Made by a program: the position numbers and the translations under genes | In this document: positions 1 through 8,455 of the stretch, in pieces | Position numbering within the stretch: the first letter of the stretch is position 1 | How the letters are laid out: the number at the start of each line of letters is the position of its first letter | Source: Pseudooceanicola pacificus | Lineage (GTDB): Bacteria > Pseudomonadota > Alphaproteobacteria > Rhodobacterales > Rhodobacteraceae | NCBI RefSeq assembly: GCF_009789075.1 | Contig: NZ_WNXQ01000005.1 | Span: 239,011 to 303,010 of the forward strand | DNA length: 64,000 nt | Reading direction: 5' to 3' | The notes under the pieces: model-generated | The model's database searches: none | What the model saw: only the letters and a program-made list of their open reading frames with translations | What the model was told of the DNA's origin: nothing

Positions 1-597
1 CTCATAGCCCGCCTTGCCGTCCTTTTCGATCATCCGCACGCCGATGTCATGGGCGCGGGTCACCGCGCGGTCGTTCGGGCTGCCGGTGACGGCGAATTTG
101 AACTTGCGCGGCAGGAACTGGAATTCCGGGTGATCGGTCGACCACTGGCGCAGCAGCTCGGCCACGGGGCGGGGGTCGGCGATCTCGTCCGCGGCGGCCC
201 CGGCGAAATGGTCGGCGGTGACGTTGCGGATGGTGTTTCCGCTCGTCTGGATCGCATGCATCCCCACCTCGGCCAGCGCGTCCAGCATGTCGGGCACGTC
301 GCGCAGCTTGGGCCAGTTGTACTGGATGTTCTGCCGGGTGGTGAAATGGCCATAGCCCCGGTCCCAGCGGTCGGCGATCATCGCCAGCTGGCGCATCTGG
401 CGCGCGTTCAGCGTGCCATAGGGGATCGCGACGCGCAGCATGTAGGCGTGCAGCTGCAGGTAAAGCCCGTTCATCAGGCGCAGCGGCTTGAATTCGTCCT
501 CGGTCAGCGAGCCGTCGATGCGACGTTCCACCTGCGCGCGGAACTGCGCGTTGCGGGTGGCCAGAAAGTCGCGGTCGAATTCGTTGTACTGATACAT
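1..597 (-). CDS. cysI: Nitrite/sulfite reductase (CysI-like), N-terminal 199 residues
   Basis: Ferredoxin-type sulfite (or nitrite) reductase, a cytoplasmic siroheme and 4Fe-4S enzyme that reduces sulfite to sulfide. Only the N-terminal 199 residues lie in the window; the frame runs off the left edge. The start reads MYQYNEFDRDFLATRN. The half-repeat core includes LRVAIPYGTLNARQMRQLA and GHFTTRQNIQYNWPK, the substrate and siroheme-contacting segment of the first sulfite-reductase ferredoxin-like domain, and TSGNTIRNVTADHFAG. The siroheme cysteines would lie beyond the window. It is last of three visible genes (cysG, DUF2849, cysI) on this strand, 62 bases after the DUF2849 stop. In related bacteria DUF934 and cysH usually follow. 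The DUF2849 neighbour favours an assimilatory sulfite role over nitrite, since nirBD is present separately. Confidence 0.92.
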   Translation of the reverse strand, partial: MYQYNEFDRDFLATRNAQFRAQVERRIDGSLTEDEFKPLRLMNGLYLQLHAYMLRVAIPYGTLNARQMRQLAMIADRWDRGYGHFTTRQNIQYNWPKLRDVPDMLDALAEVGMHAIQTSGNTIRNVTADHFAGAAADEIADPRPVAELLRQWSTDHPEFQFLPRKFKFAVTGSPNDRAVTRAHDIGVRMIEKDGKAGYE

Positions 598-659
598 CTC
601 GGTCTCCGTGGCGAGGGTCCGGCCCCCGTTGCTGCGTGCTGCGTGCTGCGGTGGCGGGA

Positions 660-965
660 TCAGGCGCGGGCCTGTTCCTGCTTGCCGTGGAAGTAGTTGG
701 ACGGGCCGGTGCGCCGGAAATCCTCGCGGAAATGGGTCGGCTCGGGGCCATGCGCGCCCGGCTTCATGTCGGCCAGATAGGCGCCGACGACGATGTTGCC
801 CTGCTTCTCGGCCTCGATCAGGCGCAGCGCGGCATGGGCCTCGTCGCTCAGCAGCTCGGCCTCGGCCAGGTGCCGGGTCCAGCGGTCGTCCGCGGTCAGA
901 TAGACCACGTCGCCTTCCAGCAGGTCATTGGCGGTGACAACTTTGGGGGTAAAGGCGCGGGGCAT
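660..965 (-). CDS. DUF2849 family protein of the sulfite assimilation operon
   Basis: Small 101-residue cytoplasmic protein with no membrane segment or signal peptide. Its sequence (start MPRAFTPKVVTANDLLEGDVVYL, shortened here to its first motif VVTANDLLEGDVVYL; later YLADMKPGAHGPEPTHFRE) matches the DUF2849 family, found almost only between cysG and cysI in alphaproteobacteria. Biochemical role is unknown; gene order suggests help in sulfite reductase assembly or electron supply. Its ATG overlaps the cysG stop in an ATGA, so translation is probably coupled. Upstream and downstream genes are both siroheme-related. Confidence 0.88.
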   Translation of the reverse strand: MPRAFTPKVVTANDLLEGDVVYLTADDRWTRHLAEAELLSDEAHAALRLIEAEKQGNIVVGAYLADMKPGAHGPEPTHFREDFRRTGPSNYFHGKQEQARA

Positions 966-1975
966 CAGGCGGTCTCCTTGAGGGCGGCGGCGGCGGGGCG
1001 GGCGGGGTCGGCCACGCCGGGAATGACGGTCACATCCATCCCGGCCGCGCGGCAGCCCTGTTCCAGCCGGTCGGGCAGGGGGCGGGCCGAGAGATAGAGC
1101 ACATGCGCCCCGCCCCCGGTCTGCGCGTTCAGCAGGCGCGGCATCGGCGGCACGTCGGTCGGGCGCTCCAGCGCGACGAACCGCGCCTCGCGCCGCGCCA
1201 GTTCCAGCACGGCGGGGGCGATGTCGGCGTCGTGCACCACCACGTCGGCGGCATCCAGCGCCTTGCGGGTCTTGAGCGTCAGCAGGTCGGGATCGTCCGA
1301 TCCGGTCCAGGCCAGGGTGATCCGCCCCTCGGAGGGCGTTTGCGCCAGGTGACGGTCCAGCAGGCCGGTCAGGGCCAGGCCCAGCCCGACCTCGCCCTCG
1401 GCGCGATAGGCCTCGGGGCCGGCGCGGTCGAAATACTCGGCCCAGAAGGCCCGGCGCGGACCGCCGAAGGGCAGCGCCTCGGCCGCCTTGCGAAAGCCCT
1501 GCGCGGCCCGGGTCAGCACGCCCAGCGACGCGGGCAGGCGTTCCTCGATCTCGGCCTTGATCGACCGGGCCAGCACGGGGGCCGCGCCCTCGGTTCCGAT
1601 GGCGACGCAGACCGGGCTGCGGTCGACGATGGCGGGCGTGATGAAGCCGCTGTCGTGCAGGTTGTCGACGATGTTGATCGGCACGCCGACCGCGCGGGCC
1701 AGAGCGGCGGTGCGGGCATCGCGGGCCGCGTCCTCGTCCGCCGCATAGGCCAGCGTGGCGCCGGGCAGATCGCCGCCCCGCAGCGCGCGGCGGTAGAGGT
1801 GAACCAGCCCCTCGCCCTGCCAGGTCTCGATCTCCGGCGCGGGCGCCTCGGCATATACTTCGATACGCGCAGGGGTTTTCAGCAGCAGCCGCAGTTTCGC
1901 AAGCGCAGCATCCCCGCCACCGGAGAGGACAACCCGGGCGTGTTCCATATTCATGAAGACCGGAAAATGCCTCAT
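965..1975 (-). CDS. cysG: Siroheme synthase CysG-like protein with a shortened methyltransferase domain
   Basis: 336-residue protein. The N-terminal part (about 1-150) is the precorrin-2 dehydrogenase/ferrochelatase module: FMNMEHARVVLSGGGDAALAK is the dinucleotide-binding loop and DNLHDSGFITPAIVDRSP the conserved CysG segment. The middle dimerisation part (LPASLGVLTRAAQGFRKA) is also present. The C-terminal part keeps only the first third of the uroporphyrinogen-III methyltransferase fold: DPDLLTLKTRKALDAADVVV is recognisable, but the usual GAGPGDP SAM loop reads WTGSDDP and about 130 residues are missing. So dehydrogenase/chelatase activity is likely and methylation unlikely. The chosen start gives MRHFPVFMN, typical for CysG; an ATG 39 bases upstream is less likely. 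Divergent from the Lrp gene. Confidence 0.88.
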   Translation of the reverse strand: MRHFPVFMNMEHARVVLSGGGDAALAKLRLLLKTPARIEVYAEAPAPEIETWQGEGLVHLYRRALRGGDLPGATLAYAADEDAARDARTAALARAVGVPINIVDNLHDSGFITPAIVDRSPVCVAIGTEGAAPVLARSIKAEIEERLPASLGVLTRAAQGFRKAAEALPFGGPRRAFWAEYFDRAGPEAYRAEGEVGLGLALTGLLDRHLAQTPSEGRITLAWTGSDDPDLLTLKTRKALDAADVVVHDADIAPAVLELARREARFVALERPTDVPPMPRLLNAQTGGGAHVLYLSARPLPDRLEQGCRAAGMDVTVIPGVADPARPAAAALKETA

Positions 1976-2037
1976 GGACCTATCCTTTTGAGCGTGGCGT
2001 ACTGTTTGACTCACCCCATAATCTAAGAAACATTCCC

Positions 2038-2114
2038 TGTTATGTGCCAGTAACCCCCGGAAATAAGGACGAGATCCCTAGGCGGCGGTACATCGTGGTA
2101 AGTGTTCCATAACA
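2038..2114. promoter_or_regulatory. Candidate divergent control region between cysG and lrp
   Basis: The 154 bases between the divergent starts hold matching inverted elements: TGTTATG at 2038-2044 and CATAACA at 2108-2114, and a local dyad GTTA-N8-TAAC at 2039-2054. Lrp-type regulators commonly bind such spaced AT-rich half-sites next to their own gene, so the adjacent Lrp protein is the natural candidate. No clear -35/-10 pair stood out. Assignment is inference. Confidence 0.3.
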
Positions 2115-2129
2115 ACAGAGGCAGTCAAA

Positions 2130-2591
2130 ATGTCCGTCCGGTTAGATGACATCGACCAGAAAATCCTTTCGCAGCTGCAAGAGGACGCCAGCCAGTCGCT
2201 GGACGAAATCGCCAAGAAAGTTGGGTCTTCGAAGACTCCGGTCTGGAATCGGATCCGCAAGCTCAAGGACGCCGGGATCATCGGTCAGCAGACCGTCATC
2301 CTGGATGCCGAGGCGCTCGGATTCGAGGCCTGCTTCTTCGTTCTGATCCGCACATCCGAACATGACGCGGCCTGGCAGGGGCAGTTCCTGACCGCGCTGA
2401 AAAAGCGCCCCGAGGTGCAGGAGGCGCACCGCCTCGCCGGGGAAATCGACTATATCCTCAAGGTCCGCGTGCGCAATGCCCGCGCCTATGACGCCTTTTA
2501 CCAGGCGCTGATCTCCGAGGTGAAGGTCCACAACGTCACCGCCCTGCTCTCGATGGAAGAGATCAAGGCGACGACGGCGCTGCCGATCTGA
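2130..2591 (+). CDS. Lrp/AsnC family transcriptional regulator
   Basis: 153 residues, the usual size of the family. The N-terminal helix-turn-helix (about 1-60) contains LDDIDQKILSQLQEDASQSL and EIAKKVGSSKTPVWNRIRKL; the C-terminal part (about 65-150) is a RAM/AsnC effector domain ending in TALLSMEEIKATTALPI. It is divergently transcribed from cysG-DUF2849-cysI. This pairing is recurrent in rhodobacteria, which suggests that it controls the sulfite/cysteine operon in response to a sulfur amino acid; the ligand cannot be read from the sequence. A possible binding region is annotated in the shared upstream gap. Confidence 0.9.
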   Translation: MSVRLDDIDQKILSQLQEDASQSLDEIAKKVGSSKTPVWNRIRKLKDAGIIGQQTVILDAEALGFEACFFVLIRTSEHDAAWQGQFLTALKKRPEVQEAHRLAGEIDYILKVRVRNARAYDAFYQALISEVKVHNVTALLSMEEIKATTALPI

Positions 2592-2637
2592 CCTGTCGCA
2601 CCGCGGGACGGCCCTGGGCAGATCCGGCGACGGAGGC

Positions 2638-3876
2638 TCAGGCCGTCTGAGGGTGCAGGGCGGGGACCTGCTCGCCGCGCTCGGCCCGGCGCAGGATGCG
2701 CCAGGTGATCGCGCAGACGGCGATGACGCCGATCGCCCCGAGCGAGGGGACATCGTCGGCCACCGGGCCAAAGGCCAGCACCTTGCCCAGCCCGTATCCG
2801 CAGGCCAGCCACGAGGCGGCGAAAAGCAGACCGCGCTCGGCCGCGCTGCCCAGCCGGGCCAGATCGGGCGCGGCCAGGGCCAGGGCGACGGACAGGATGC
2901 ACAGGTCGTAGTCGTAGTTGTAGGGGCTGACCGCCACGCAGGACAGCACCGCCAGCGCCAGCACACGGTGCGGCGCCCATTTCGCCAGGCTGGCATGGAC
3001 CACCACGGCCAGCGCCAGCAGGGCCAGCGTCAGGTGGATGCCCATGGCCAGCCCCGGGGCCATGTCGAAGGCCCGGATCAGCGCATAGACCGAGGTCATG
3101 CGGAACAGCGGGTAGAAGCCGAGCCGCAGGAATTCGCCGGACTCCCGCGCCGAGGCGAGGAAAGCCGCCCAGATGTCCGGGCCAAAGGCCAGCGTCGCCG
3201 CGCCGATCAGCGCCACGGTCACCGCGGCCGCCACCGCAATGGCGCGCCAGTCGAGCCGCAGCAGCGCGACCAGCACCAGCCCCACGCCCAGGTGCGGCTT
3301 GTAGGCCATCAGGCCCAGTGGCACCCCGCGCCAGGCCGATCCGCGCAGGCAGAGCAGGCAGAAAAGCCCGACCAGCGTGGTGGAATAGAGCCCGTTCTGC
3401 CCGTAGCGCAGGGTCACGATCAGCGAGGGCAGGACCATCATCAGCACCGGGGCGAACTGCGGCCCGGCGAGCCGGCGGATCACCCAGAGCCACAGGCCCA
3501 GGCCCAGGCTGGCAAAGACCAGATAGGCCAGCCACAGCGGCATCAGCGCCAGCCCGGCCGAGACCAGGTTGAAGATCGGCGGATAGGTCCAGGGCATGAA
3601 GATCTCGGTCCCGGCGCGCTCCCACTGGATCGGCATCAGCGCGCGCGCGTCATAGGCCACGGCCAGGTCGCCGCGCCAGAACAGCTCTCCCACCAGGTGG
3701 AAGATGTGGAAATCCACATAGCCCGGCTGGCGGCCCAGCAGTTCGGGCGCGCCGATCTCGACCGCGGTAAAGACGATCATGGCGATCATCAGCACGAGGA
3801 TCAGGCGCAGGCTGCGCGCGGTCACGGGGATGAGGGGGCTGTCCCCGCTCCGGGTGTCGGTCATGTCTGCTCTCAT
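2638..3876 (-). CDS. GT87-type (DUF2029) membrane glycosyltransferase
   Basis: 412-residue polytopic membrane protein with about ten hydrophobic segments (for example LILVLMIAMIVFTAVEI near the N-terminus and VLALAVLSCVAVSP near residue 310). It matches the DUF2029/GT87 family of polyprenyl-phosphate-dependent mannosyl- or arabinosyltransferase-like enzymes: the first loop has an early acidic motif (GYVDFHIFHLVGE), then MPWTYPPIFNL and LRYGQNG, all typical. The acceptor is unknown. Transcribed convergently toward lrp with a 46-base gap. Two ATG starts 12 bases apart (3876 and 3864) are both possible; the outer is used here. Confidence 0.8.
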   Translation of the reverse strand: MRADMTDTRSGDSPLIPVTARSLRLILVLMIAMIVFTAVEIGAPELLGRQPGYVDFHIFHLVGELFWRGDLAVAYDARALMPIQWERAGTEIFMPWTYPPIFNLVSAGLALMPLWLAYLVFASLGLGLWLWVIRRLAGPQFAPVLMMVLPSLIVTLRYGQNGLYSTTLVGLFCLLCLRGSAWRGVPLGLMAYKPHLGVGLVLVALLRLDWRAIAVAAAVTVALIGAATLAFGPDIWAAFLASARESGEFLRLGFYPLFRMTSVYALIRAFDMAPGLAMGIHLTLALLALAVVVHASLAKWAPHRVLALAVLSCVAVSPYNYDYDLCILSVALALAAPDLARLGSAAERGLLFAASWLACGYGLGKVLAFGPVADDVPSLGAIGVIAVCAITWRILRRAERGEQVPALHPQTA

Positions 3877-4063
3877 CTTGCTGTCCGTCCTGCGGCGGGT
3901 CCTGTCCCGGCTGGGCGCCCCTTGGTCATGTCAGGTCATATCGCCGCTTCGGGGCAAGGATGCGACGGGCAGGGGGCAAGTTTTCGCCCGCGGGTGAGTC
4001 GCCGCGGCCACGCTCCGGGCCTCTCTCCGCCGGGGCAGGCCCGGGCGATGGGGGCGGATGCCC

Positions 4064-4618
4064 TCAGCCCCCGGTGTCGCGCCACTCGCCCGGTGCCAGC
4101 CCGTCCAGGCTCCAGGGCCCGATGGCGGCCCGGATCAGGCGCAGGGTCGGGTGGCCGACATGGGCCGTCATCCGCCGCACCTGCCGGTTGCGGCCCTCGC
4201 GGAGTTCCAGCGCGATCCAGCAATCGGGGATCGACGGGCGGACCCGGATCGGCGGATCGCGCGGCCAGAGGTCGCCCGGCGCCGCGATCCGCGTCACCCG
4301 GGCCGGCCGCGTCATCCCGTCCTTCAGCGCCACCCCGCGCCGCAGGGCCTCCAGCGCGGCGTCGTCGGGCAGCCCCTCGACCTGCGCCCAGTAGGTCTTG
4401 GCCATCTTGTGCTTCGGGTCGGCGATCCGCGCCTGCAGCCTTCCGTCCGAGGTCAGCACCATCAGCCCCTCGCTGTCGCGATCCAGCCGCCCCGCCGGAT
4501 AGACACCGGGCAGGTCGATGAAGTCCGACAGCGTCCGCCGCCCGCTGCCCGCCGTCCCGCGGTCGGTGAACTGCGACAGCACGTCGAAGGGCTTGTTGAA
4601 CAGAATGGTGCGCGCCAT
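4064..4618 (-). CDS. rluE: 23S rRNA pseudouridine synthase RluE/RsuA family
   Basis: 184 residues, typical of the short RluE branch, which lacks the S4 domain. It would convert a uridine in the large ribosomal RNA (U2457 in E. coli) to pseudouridine. The catalytic motif [20 protein letters not shown] contains the nucleophilic aspartate; [14 protein letters not shown] at the N-terminus and [20 protein letters not shown] near the C-terminus are further family signatures. It stands alone: 187 bases from the glycosyltransferase start and about 290 bases from nasT, which is divergent. Confidence 0.9.
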   Translation of the reverse strand: MARTILFNKPFDVLSQFTDRGTAGSGRRTLSDFIDLPGVYPAGRLDRDSEGLMVLTSDGRLQARIADPKHKMAKTYWAQVEGLPDDAALEALRRGVALKDGMTRPARVTRIAAPGDLWPRDPPIRVRPSIPDCWIALELREGRNRQVRRMTAHVGHPTLRLIRAAIGPWSLDGLAPGEWRDTGG

Positions 4619-4741
4619 CCCCCAGCCTTACCGCAGCCCGGGGCGGCGGAAAAGCACCCCCCATCGCCCGCACCCGCCCGACATCGCCAGCCGGGACCCG
4701 ACACCGCCGCTCCCGTGCCAAACCCGTCCCGGTCCGCGCCA

Positions 4742-4800
4742 CCCCCCTGCTTCCTCTGGCCGGAAATATCCTCGGGGGGTGAATTGCGCCGCAGGCGCAA
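4742..4800. repeat. REP-like intergenic hairpin element
   Basis: Between divergent rluE and nasT. Six C at 4742-4747 and six G at 4774-4779 bracket a conserved core reading CTTCCTCTGGCCGGAAATAT; a second perfect hairpin, TTGCGCC-GCA-GGCGCAA, follows at 4784-4800. As I recall, the core resembles a palindromic element scattered through rhodobacterial genomes. It could form stems in either strand. No U-tract follows, so it is not a standard terminator. Confidence 0.5.
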
Positions 4801-4911
4801 GAGGGGGGCAGACAGACCCCCTTGCCCCGGCCAGGGCGCCCGCGGCGCCCGGCCCCCCTGTCGCACCGCTTTCCCGTTGCGCGCCACCCCGGTTTCATGT
4901 TGCATCGCAGC

Positions 4912-5496
4912 ATGAGCACGCGCCTCTCAATTGTCGTTGTCGAAATGGACCGGGAGCGGGCGCTCCTGATCGTGGACAGCCTGCGCGAGGCGGGCGATTA
5001 CGACATCCATGTCATCGGCGAGGTCACCGGCCTGGCCCGCCGCATCACGGAACGCAACCCGGATGTGGTGCTGATCGACGTGGCCAATCCCTCGCGCGAC
5101 ATGCTGGAGGAACTCGCCCTCGCCTCCGGCCCGCTGGAACGCCCGGTGGCGATGTTCACCGACCAGTCGGGCGCCGGGCTGACCAAGGCGGCGATCGAGG
5201 CGGGGGTGTCGGCCTATGTGGTCGACGGCATGCGCGCGGACCGCCTGAAACCGGTGCTCGACGCCGCGATGGCGCGGTTTCACATGTTCCGCCAGATGCG
5301 CACCGAACTGGCCGCCACCAAGCGCGCGCTTGAGGAGCGCAAGGTGATCGACCGGGCCAAGGGCCTGCTGATGAAGGCGCGCGGCCTGGACGAGGACGCG
5401 GCCTATGCGCTGCTGCGCAAGGCGGCGATGGACCAGAACCGCAAGGTGGCCGAGGTGGCCGAGGCGCTGGTGACCGCGGCGGGGCTGCTGTCTTGA
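4912..5496 (+). CDS. nasT: Nitrate-responsive antiterminator NasT (ANTAR)
   Basis: 194-residue RNA-binding response regulator. Residues about 1-120 form a receiver-like domain (IVVVEMDRERALLIVD; the phosphoacceptor-like aspartate is in VVLIDVANPS). Residues about 130-190 are the ANTAR domain (VIDRAKGLLMKARGLDEDAA, then NRKVAEVAEALV). In the known mechanism free NasT binds paired hexaloop hairpins in the leader of the nitrate operon and prevents termination; without nitrate it is held by NasS. The start at 4912 gives MSTRLSIVVVEM, the usual N-terminus; an in-frame ATG at 4897 is possible. The stop overlaps the nasS start, so the two are co-translated. A matching leader is found before nrtA. 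Confidence 0.93.
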   Translation: MSTRLSIVVVEMDRERALLIVDSLREAGDYDIHVIGEVTGLARRITERNPDVVLIDVANPSRDMLEELALASGPLERPVAMFTDQSGAGLTKAAIEAGVSAYVVDGMRADRLKPVLDAAMARFHMFRQMRTELAATKRALEERKVIDRAKGLLMKARGLDEDAAYALLRKAAMDQNRKVAEVAEALVTAAGLLS

Positions 5497-6671
5497 GCGG
5501 CGCGACCCTGGCCGTGGGCTTCGTGCCGCTGGTGGATGCCGCGCCGCTGATCGTGGCGCAGGAAATGGGCTTTGCCTCGGAAGAGGGGATCGAGCTCGAC
5601 CTGCAGCGCGCCGCCTCGTGGAGCCAGGTGCGCGACATGCTGGTCCTCGGTCGGGTCGAGGCGGCGCATATGCTCTCGCCCGTGCCGGTGGCGATGGCCC
5701 TGGGTCTGGGCGGCATGGCGACGCCGCTTTCGGCGGTCTCGGTCCTGTCGGTGAACGGCGATGTGATCGGTGTCAGTGGCGCGGTGGCCGAACGGATGCG
5801 CGCGGCGGGCTACCGGTTCGATTTCGCCGATGCGACCGCCGCGGGCCGGGCGCTGATCGCCGCGGCGCGCGGGCGGCTGCGCCTCGGCGTGCCCTTTCCC
5901 TTCTCGATGCATTCCGAGCTGATCTACTACTGGCTGTCGGCCCTGGGCCTGCCCGCCCCGCAAGAGGTCGACATCCGCACCGTGCCGCCCCCGCTGATGG
6001 CCAGGGCCATCGCGGCGGACGAGATCGACGCCTTCTGCGTGGGCGAGCCCTGGGGCTCCATCGCGGTCGAGACCGGGGTGGGGGAACTGCTGCTGCCCGG
6101 CAATGCGATCTGGGCCTTCGCCCCGGAAAAGGTTCTGGCCGTGCGCACCGACTGGGCCGAGGACGCGCCGGTTCTGCTGGGCCAGCTGATGCGCGCCGTC
6201 TGGCGGGCCGGGCGCTGGCTGGGCCAGCCCGACAGCCATACCGTGGCCAGCGAGATCCTCGCCCGGTCGGAATATCTGGACATGCCGGCCGAGGTGATCG
6301 ACCGCGCGATGACCGGCCGGCTGACGATTTCGGCCAGCGGCGGAGAGCGCCATGTGCCCGGCTTCGTCGAATTCCACCGGGGCGCCGCGAATTTCCCCTG
6401 GCGCAGCCAGGCGGCCTGGATCGCGCGCCAGCTGGCCGCGCGCACCGGGCTGGACCGGGACGAGGCCGCGCGCCTGGCGCGGCAGGTCTTCCGCACCGAT
6501 CTCTACCGCCGGATGCTCAGGGACACCGGCGCCGAACTGCCCGGCGCCTCGGAAAAGCTGGAAGGCGCGGTCGAGACCGATATCGCCGTCGCCTCGGTCT
6601 CGGGGCGGCTGTTCCTGCGGCGCGACCGGTTTTTCGATGGCCGGATTTTTGATCCTTCGGCCCCGGATTGA
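5493..6671 (+). CDS. nasS: Nitrate sensor NasS (cytoplasmic NrtA-like protein)
   Basis: 392 residues of the CmpA/NrtA periplasmic-binding fold without a signal peptide: it starts directly at MSGATLAVGFVPLVDAAPLI, so it should stay in the cytoplasm. Family motifs include AHMLSPVPVAMALGLG, PFPFSMHSELIYYWLSALGL and DAFCVGEPWGS, which shape the anion pocket. NasS binds nitrate or nitrite and, when empty, sequesters NasT. The start is a TTG overlapping the nasT stop (TTGA), which fixes equal expression of the pair. Compared with NrtA downstream it is shorter at the N-terminus and lacks the longer insertions. Confidence 0.92.
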   Translation: MSGATLAVGFVPLVDAAPLIVAQEMGFASEEGIELDLQRAASWSQVRDMLVLGRVEAAHMLSPVPVAMALGLGGMATPLSAVSVLSVNGDVIGVSGAVAERMRAAGYRFDFADATAAGRALIAAARGRLRLGVPFPFSMHSELIYYWLSALGLPAPQEVDIRTVPPPLMARAIAADEIDAFCVGEPWGSIAVETGVGELLLPGNAIWAFAPEKVLAVRTDWAEDAPVLLGQLMRAVWRAGRWLGQPDSHTVASEILARSEYLDMPAEVIDRAMTGRLTISASGGERHVPGFVEFHRGAANFPWRSQAAWIARQLAARTGLDRDEAARLARQVFRTDLYRRMLRDTGAELPGASEKLEGAVETDIAVASVSGRLFLRRDRFFDGRIFDPSAPD

Positions 6672-6783
6672 CGCTTTTCTAGGCAAGCATTCGAACGCTG
6701 CGCATGTATTTGCGGGGCCCGCGCCGCGCGCCGCGCCATCACGCTTGCGTGACGGGCCGGGGCCGCGCTAGGGATTCGGCACG

Positions 6784-6829
6784 GATCGGCAATGGCGTCG
6801 GTCCAACGACATTCTTCCCAATGACTGGG
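6784..6829 (+). promoter_or_regulatory. ANTAR-target leader: paired hairpins upstream of nrtA
   Basis: RNA element in the nrtA leader. Hairpin 1: GATCGGC (6784-6790) pairs with GTCGGTC (6797-6803), seven base pairs including two G-U, enclosing the six-base loop AATGGC, with A at loop position 1 and G at position 4, the two bases conserved in ANTAR targets. Hairpin 2: CCC (6817-6819) pairs with GGG (6827-6829) around AATGACT; the loop again has A1 and G4 but is seven bases, or five if A-T pairs. The linker is 13 bases. Only 10 bases later a terminator begins. NasT is encoded just upstream. Confidence 0.7.
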
Positions 6830-6839
6830 TTAGCTGAGC

Positions 6840-6900
6840 AAAGCCGCTCGACCCTTCGCGACATCAGGTTCGCGGAGCGTGTCGTCGGCTTTTTTGTTTT
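6840..6900 (+). terminator. Leader terminator (attenuator) before nrtA
   Basis: Strong intrinsic terminator located before the nrtA coding region. AAAGCCG (6840-6846) pairs with the 3' arm CGGCTTT (6886-6892); further in, CGAC pairs with GTCG, and TTCGCG (6855-6860) with CGCGGA (6871-6876). The 3' arm runs into six T and a second T-run. Its place directly after the ANTAR hairpins and ahead of nrtA makes it the switch that NasT should override. Confidence 0.8.
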
Positions 6901-6944
6901 GCCCGGTCCCTTTCGCGGCCCGGGTGCAGGAAAGGAACAACGGA

Positions 6945-8312
6945 ATGAAACACGTCGCCTTCGCCCTTCTGGCCTCGACCGCGCTGACCGGCCCGGCCGT
7001 GGCCGAGATGCTGGATCTGGAAAAGGACCAGCTGACCTTCGGCTTCATCAAGCTGACCGACATGGCGCCGCTGGCTGTCGCCTATGAGCAGGGCTTTTTC
7101 GATGACGAGGGCCTCTTCGTCACCCTCGAAGCCCAGGCCAACTGGAAGGTCCTGCTGGACGGCGTGATCTCGGGCACGCTGGACGGCGCGCATATGCTGG
7201 CCGGCCAGCCGCTGGCCGCGACCATCGGCTATGGCACCGAGGCGCATATCGTCACGCCCTTCTCGATGGACCTGAACGGCAATGGCATCACCCTGTCCAA
7301 CGAGGTCTGGGAGATGATGAAACCCGGCCTGCCGACCGATGCGGATGGCAAGGTCGCGCATCCGATCTCGGCCAGCCATCTGAAGCCGGTGATCGAGACA
7401 TTCAACAGCGAGGGCAAGCCCTTCAACATGGGCATGGTCTTCCCGGTCTCGACCCACAATTACGAGCTGCGTTACTGGCTGGCGGCCGGCGGGATCAACC
7501 CCGGCTACTACTCGCCCGAGAATGTGACCGGCCAGATCGGCGCCGAGGTCTTCCTGTCGGTCACCCCGCCGCCGCAGATGCCCGCCACGCTCGAAGCCGG
7601 CACGATCAACGGCTATTGCGTGGGCGAGCCCTGGAACCAGCAGGCGGTGTTCAAGGGGATCGGCGTGCCGGTCATCACCGATTACGAGCTGTGGAAGAAC
7701 AACCCCGAGAAGGTCTTTGGCATGACCGCCGCCTTCACCGAGGAAAACCCCAACACCACGCTGGCGGTGACCAAGGCGCTGATCCGCGCCGCCATCTGGC
7801 TGGACGAGAACGACAACGCCAACCGCGAAGAGGCCGTCGAGATCCTGTCGCGCCCCGAATATGTGGGGGCGGATGCCGAGGTGATCGCGAATTCGATGAC
7901 CGGCACCTTTGAATACGAAAAGGGCGACACGCGCGAGGTGCCCGATTTCAACGTCTTCTTCCGCTACAACGCGACCTATCCGTTCTATTCGGACGCCGTC
8001 TGGTATCTGACCCAGATGCGCCGCTGGGGCCAGATCCCCGAGGCCAGGCCCGACAGCTGGTTCGATGAGGTCGCCAAATCGGTCTACAAGCCCGGGATCT
8101 ACCTGAAGGCCGCGCAGATGCTGGTCGACGAAGGCCTGGCCGATGCGGCCGATTTCCCCTGGGACAGCGATGGCTACAAGGCGCCGACCCCGGCCGCGGA
8201 CATCATCGACGGTATCCCCTTCGACGCCCGGACACCGAACGCCTACCTCGACAGCCTGCCGATCGGCCTGAAGGGCACGCAGAAGGTCGTGGGCAACGAG
8301 GTCCAGGGCTGA
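6945..8312 (+). CDS. nrtA: Nitrate ABC transporter substrate-binding protein NrtA
   Basis: 455-residue periplasmic nitrate/nitrite-binding protein of the CmpA/NrtA family. The first 21 residues ([20 protein letters not shown]) are a Sec signal peptide. Motifs include [53 protein letters not shown] and [14 protein letters not shown]. It would deliver nitrate to the NrtB permease. The start is 6945, preceded by AGGAAAGGAA; an upstream in-frame codon would place the signal peptide internally. It is the first gene after the attenuator, so its expression and that of everything downstream should depend on NasT. Confidence 0.94.
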   Translation: MKHVAFALLASTALTGPAVAEMLDLEKDQLTFGFIKLTDMAPLAVAYEQGFFDDEGLFVTLEAQANWKVLLDGVISGTLDGAHMLAGQPLAATIGYGTEAHIVTPFSMDLNGNGITLSNEVWEMMKPGLPTDADGKVAHPISASHLKPVIETFNSEGKPFNMGMVFPVSTHNYELRYWLAAGGINPGYYSPENVTGQIGAEVFLSVTPPPQMPATLEAGTINGYCVGEPWNQQAVFKGIGVPVITDYELWKNNPEKVFGMTAAFTEENPNTTLAVTKALIRAAIWLDENDNANREEAVEILSRPEYVGADAEVIANSMTGTFEYEKGDTREVPDFNVFFRYNATYPFYSDAVWYLTQMRRWGQIPEARPDSWFDEVAKSVYKPGIYLKAAQMLVDEGLADAADFPWDSDGYKAPTPAADIIDGIPFDARTPNAYLDSLPIGLKGTQKVVGNEVQG

Positions 8313-8455
8313 GCCCCCTGATGGCGGACGGACGTGCGTTCCTGCGCAACGACACCCCGCCCGCCATCCCCGGGCACCTAGCGGGCGGCGTGATGCGCCA
8401 CCGTCCCGCCCCCCCCCCGCAAACCGACGCGACACCGTTTCAAAGGAATGACCCC

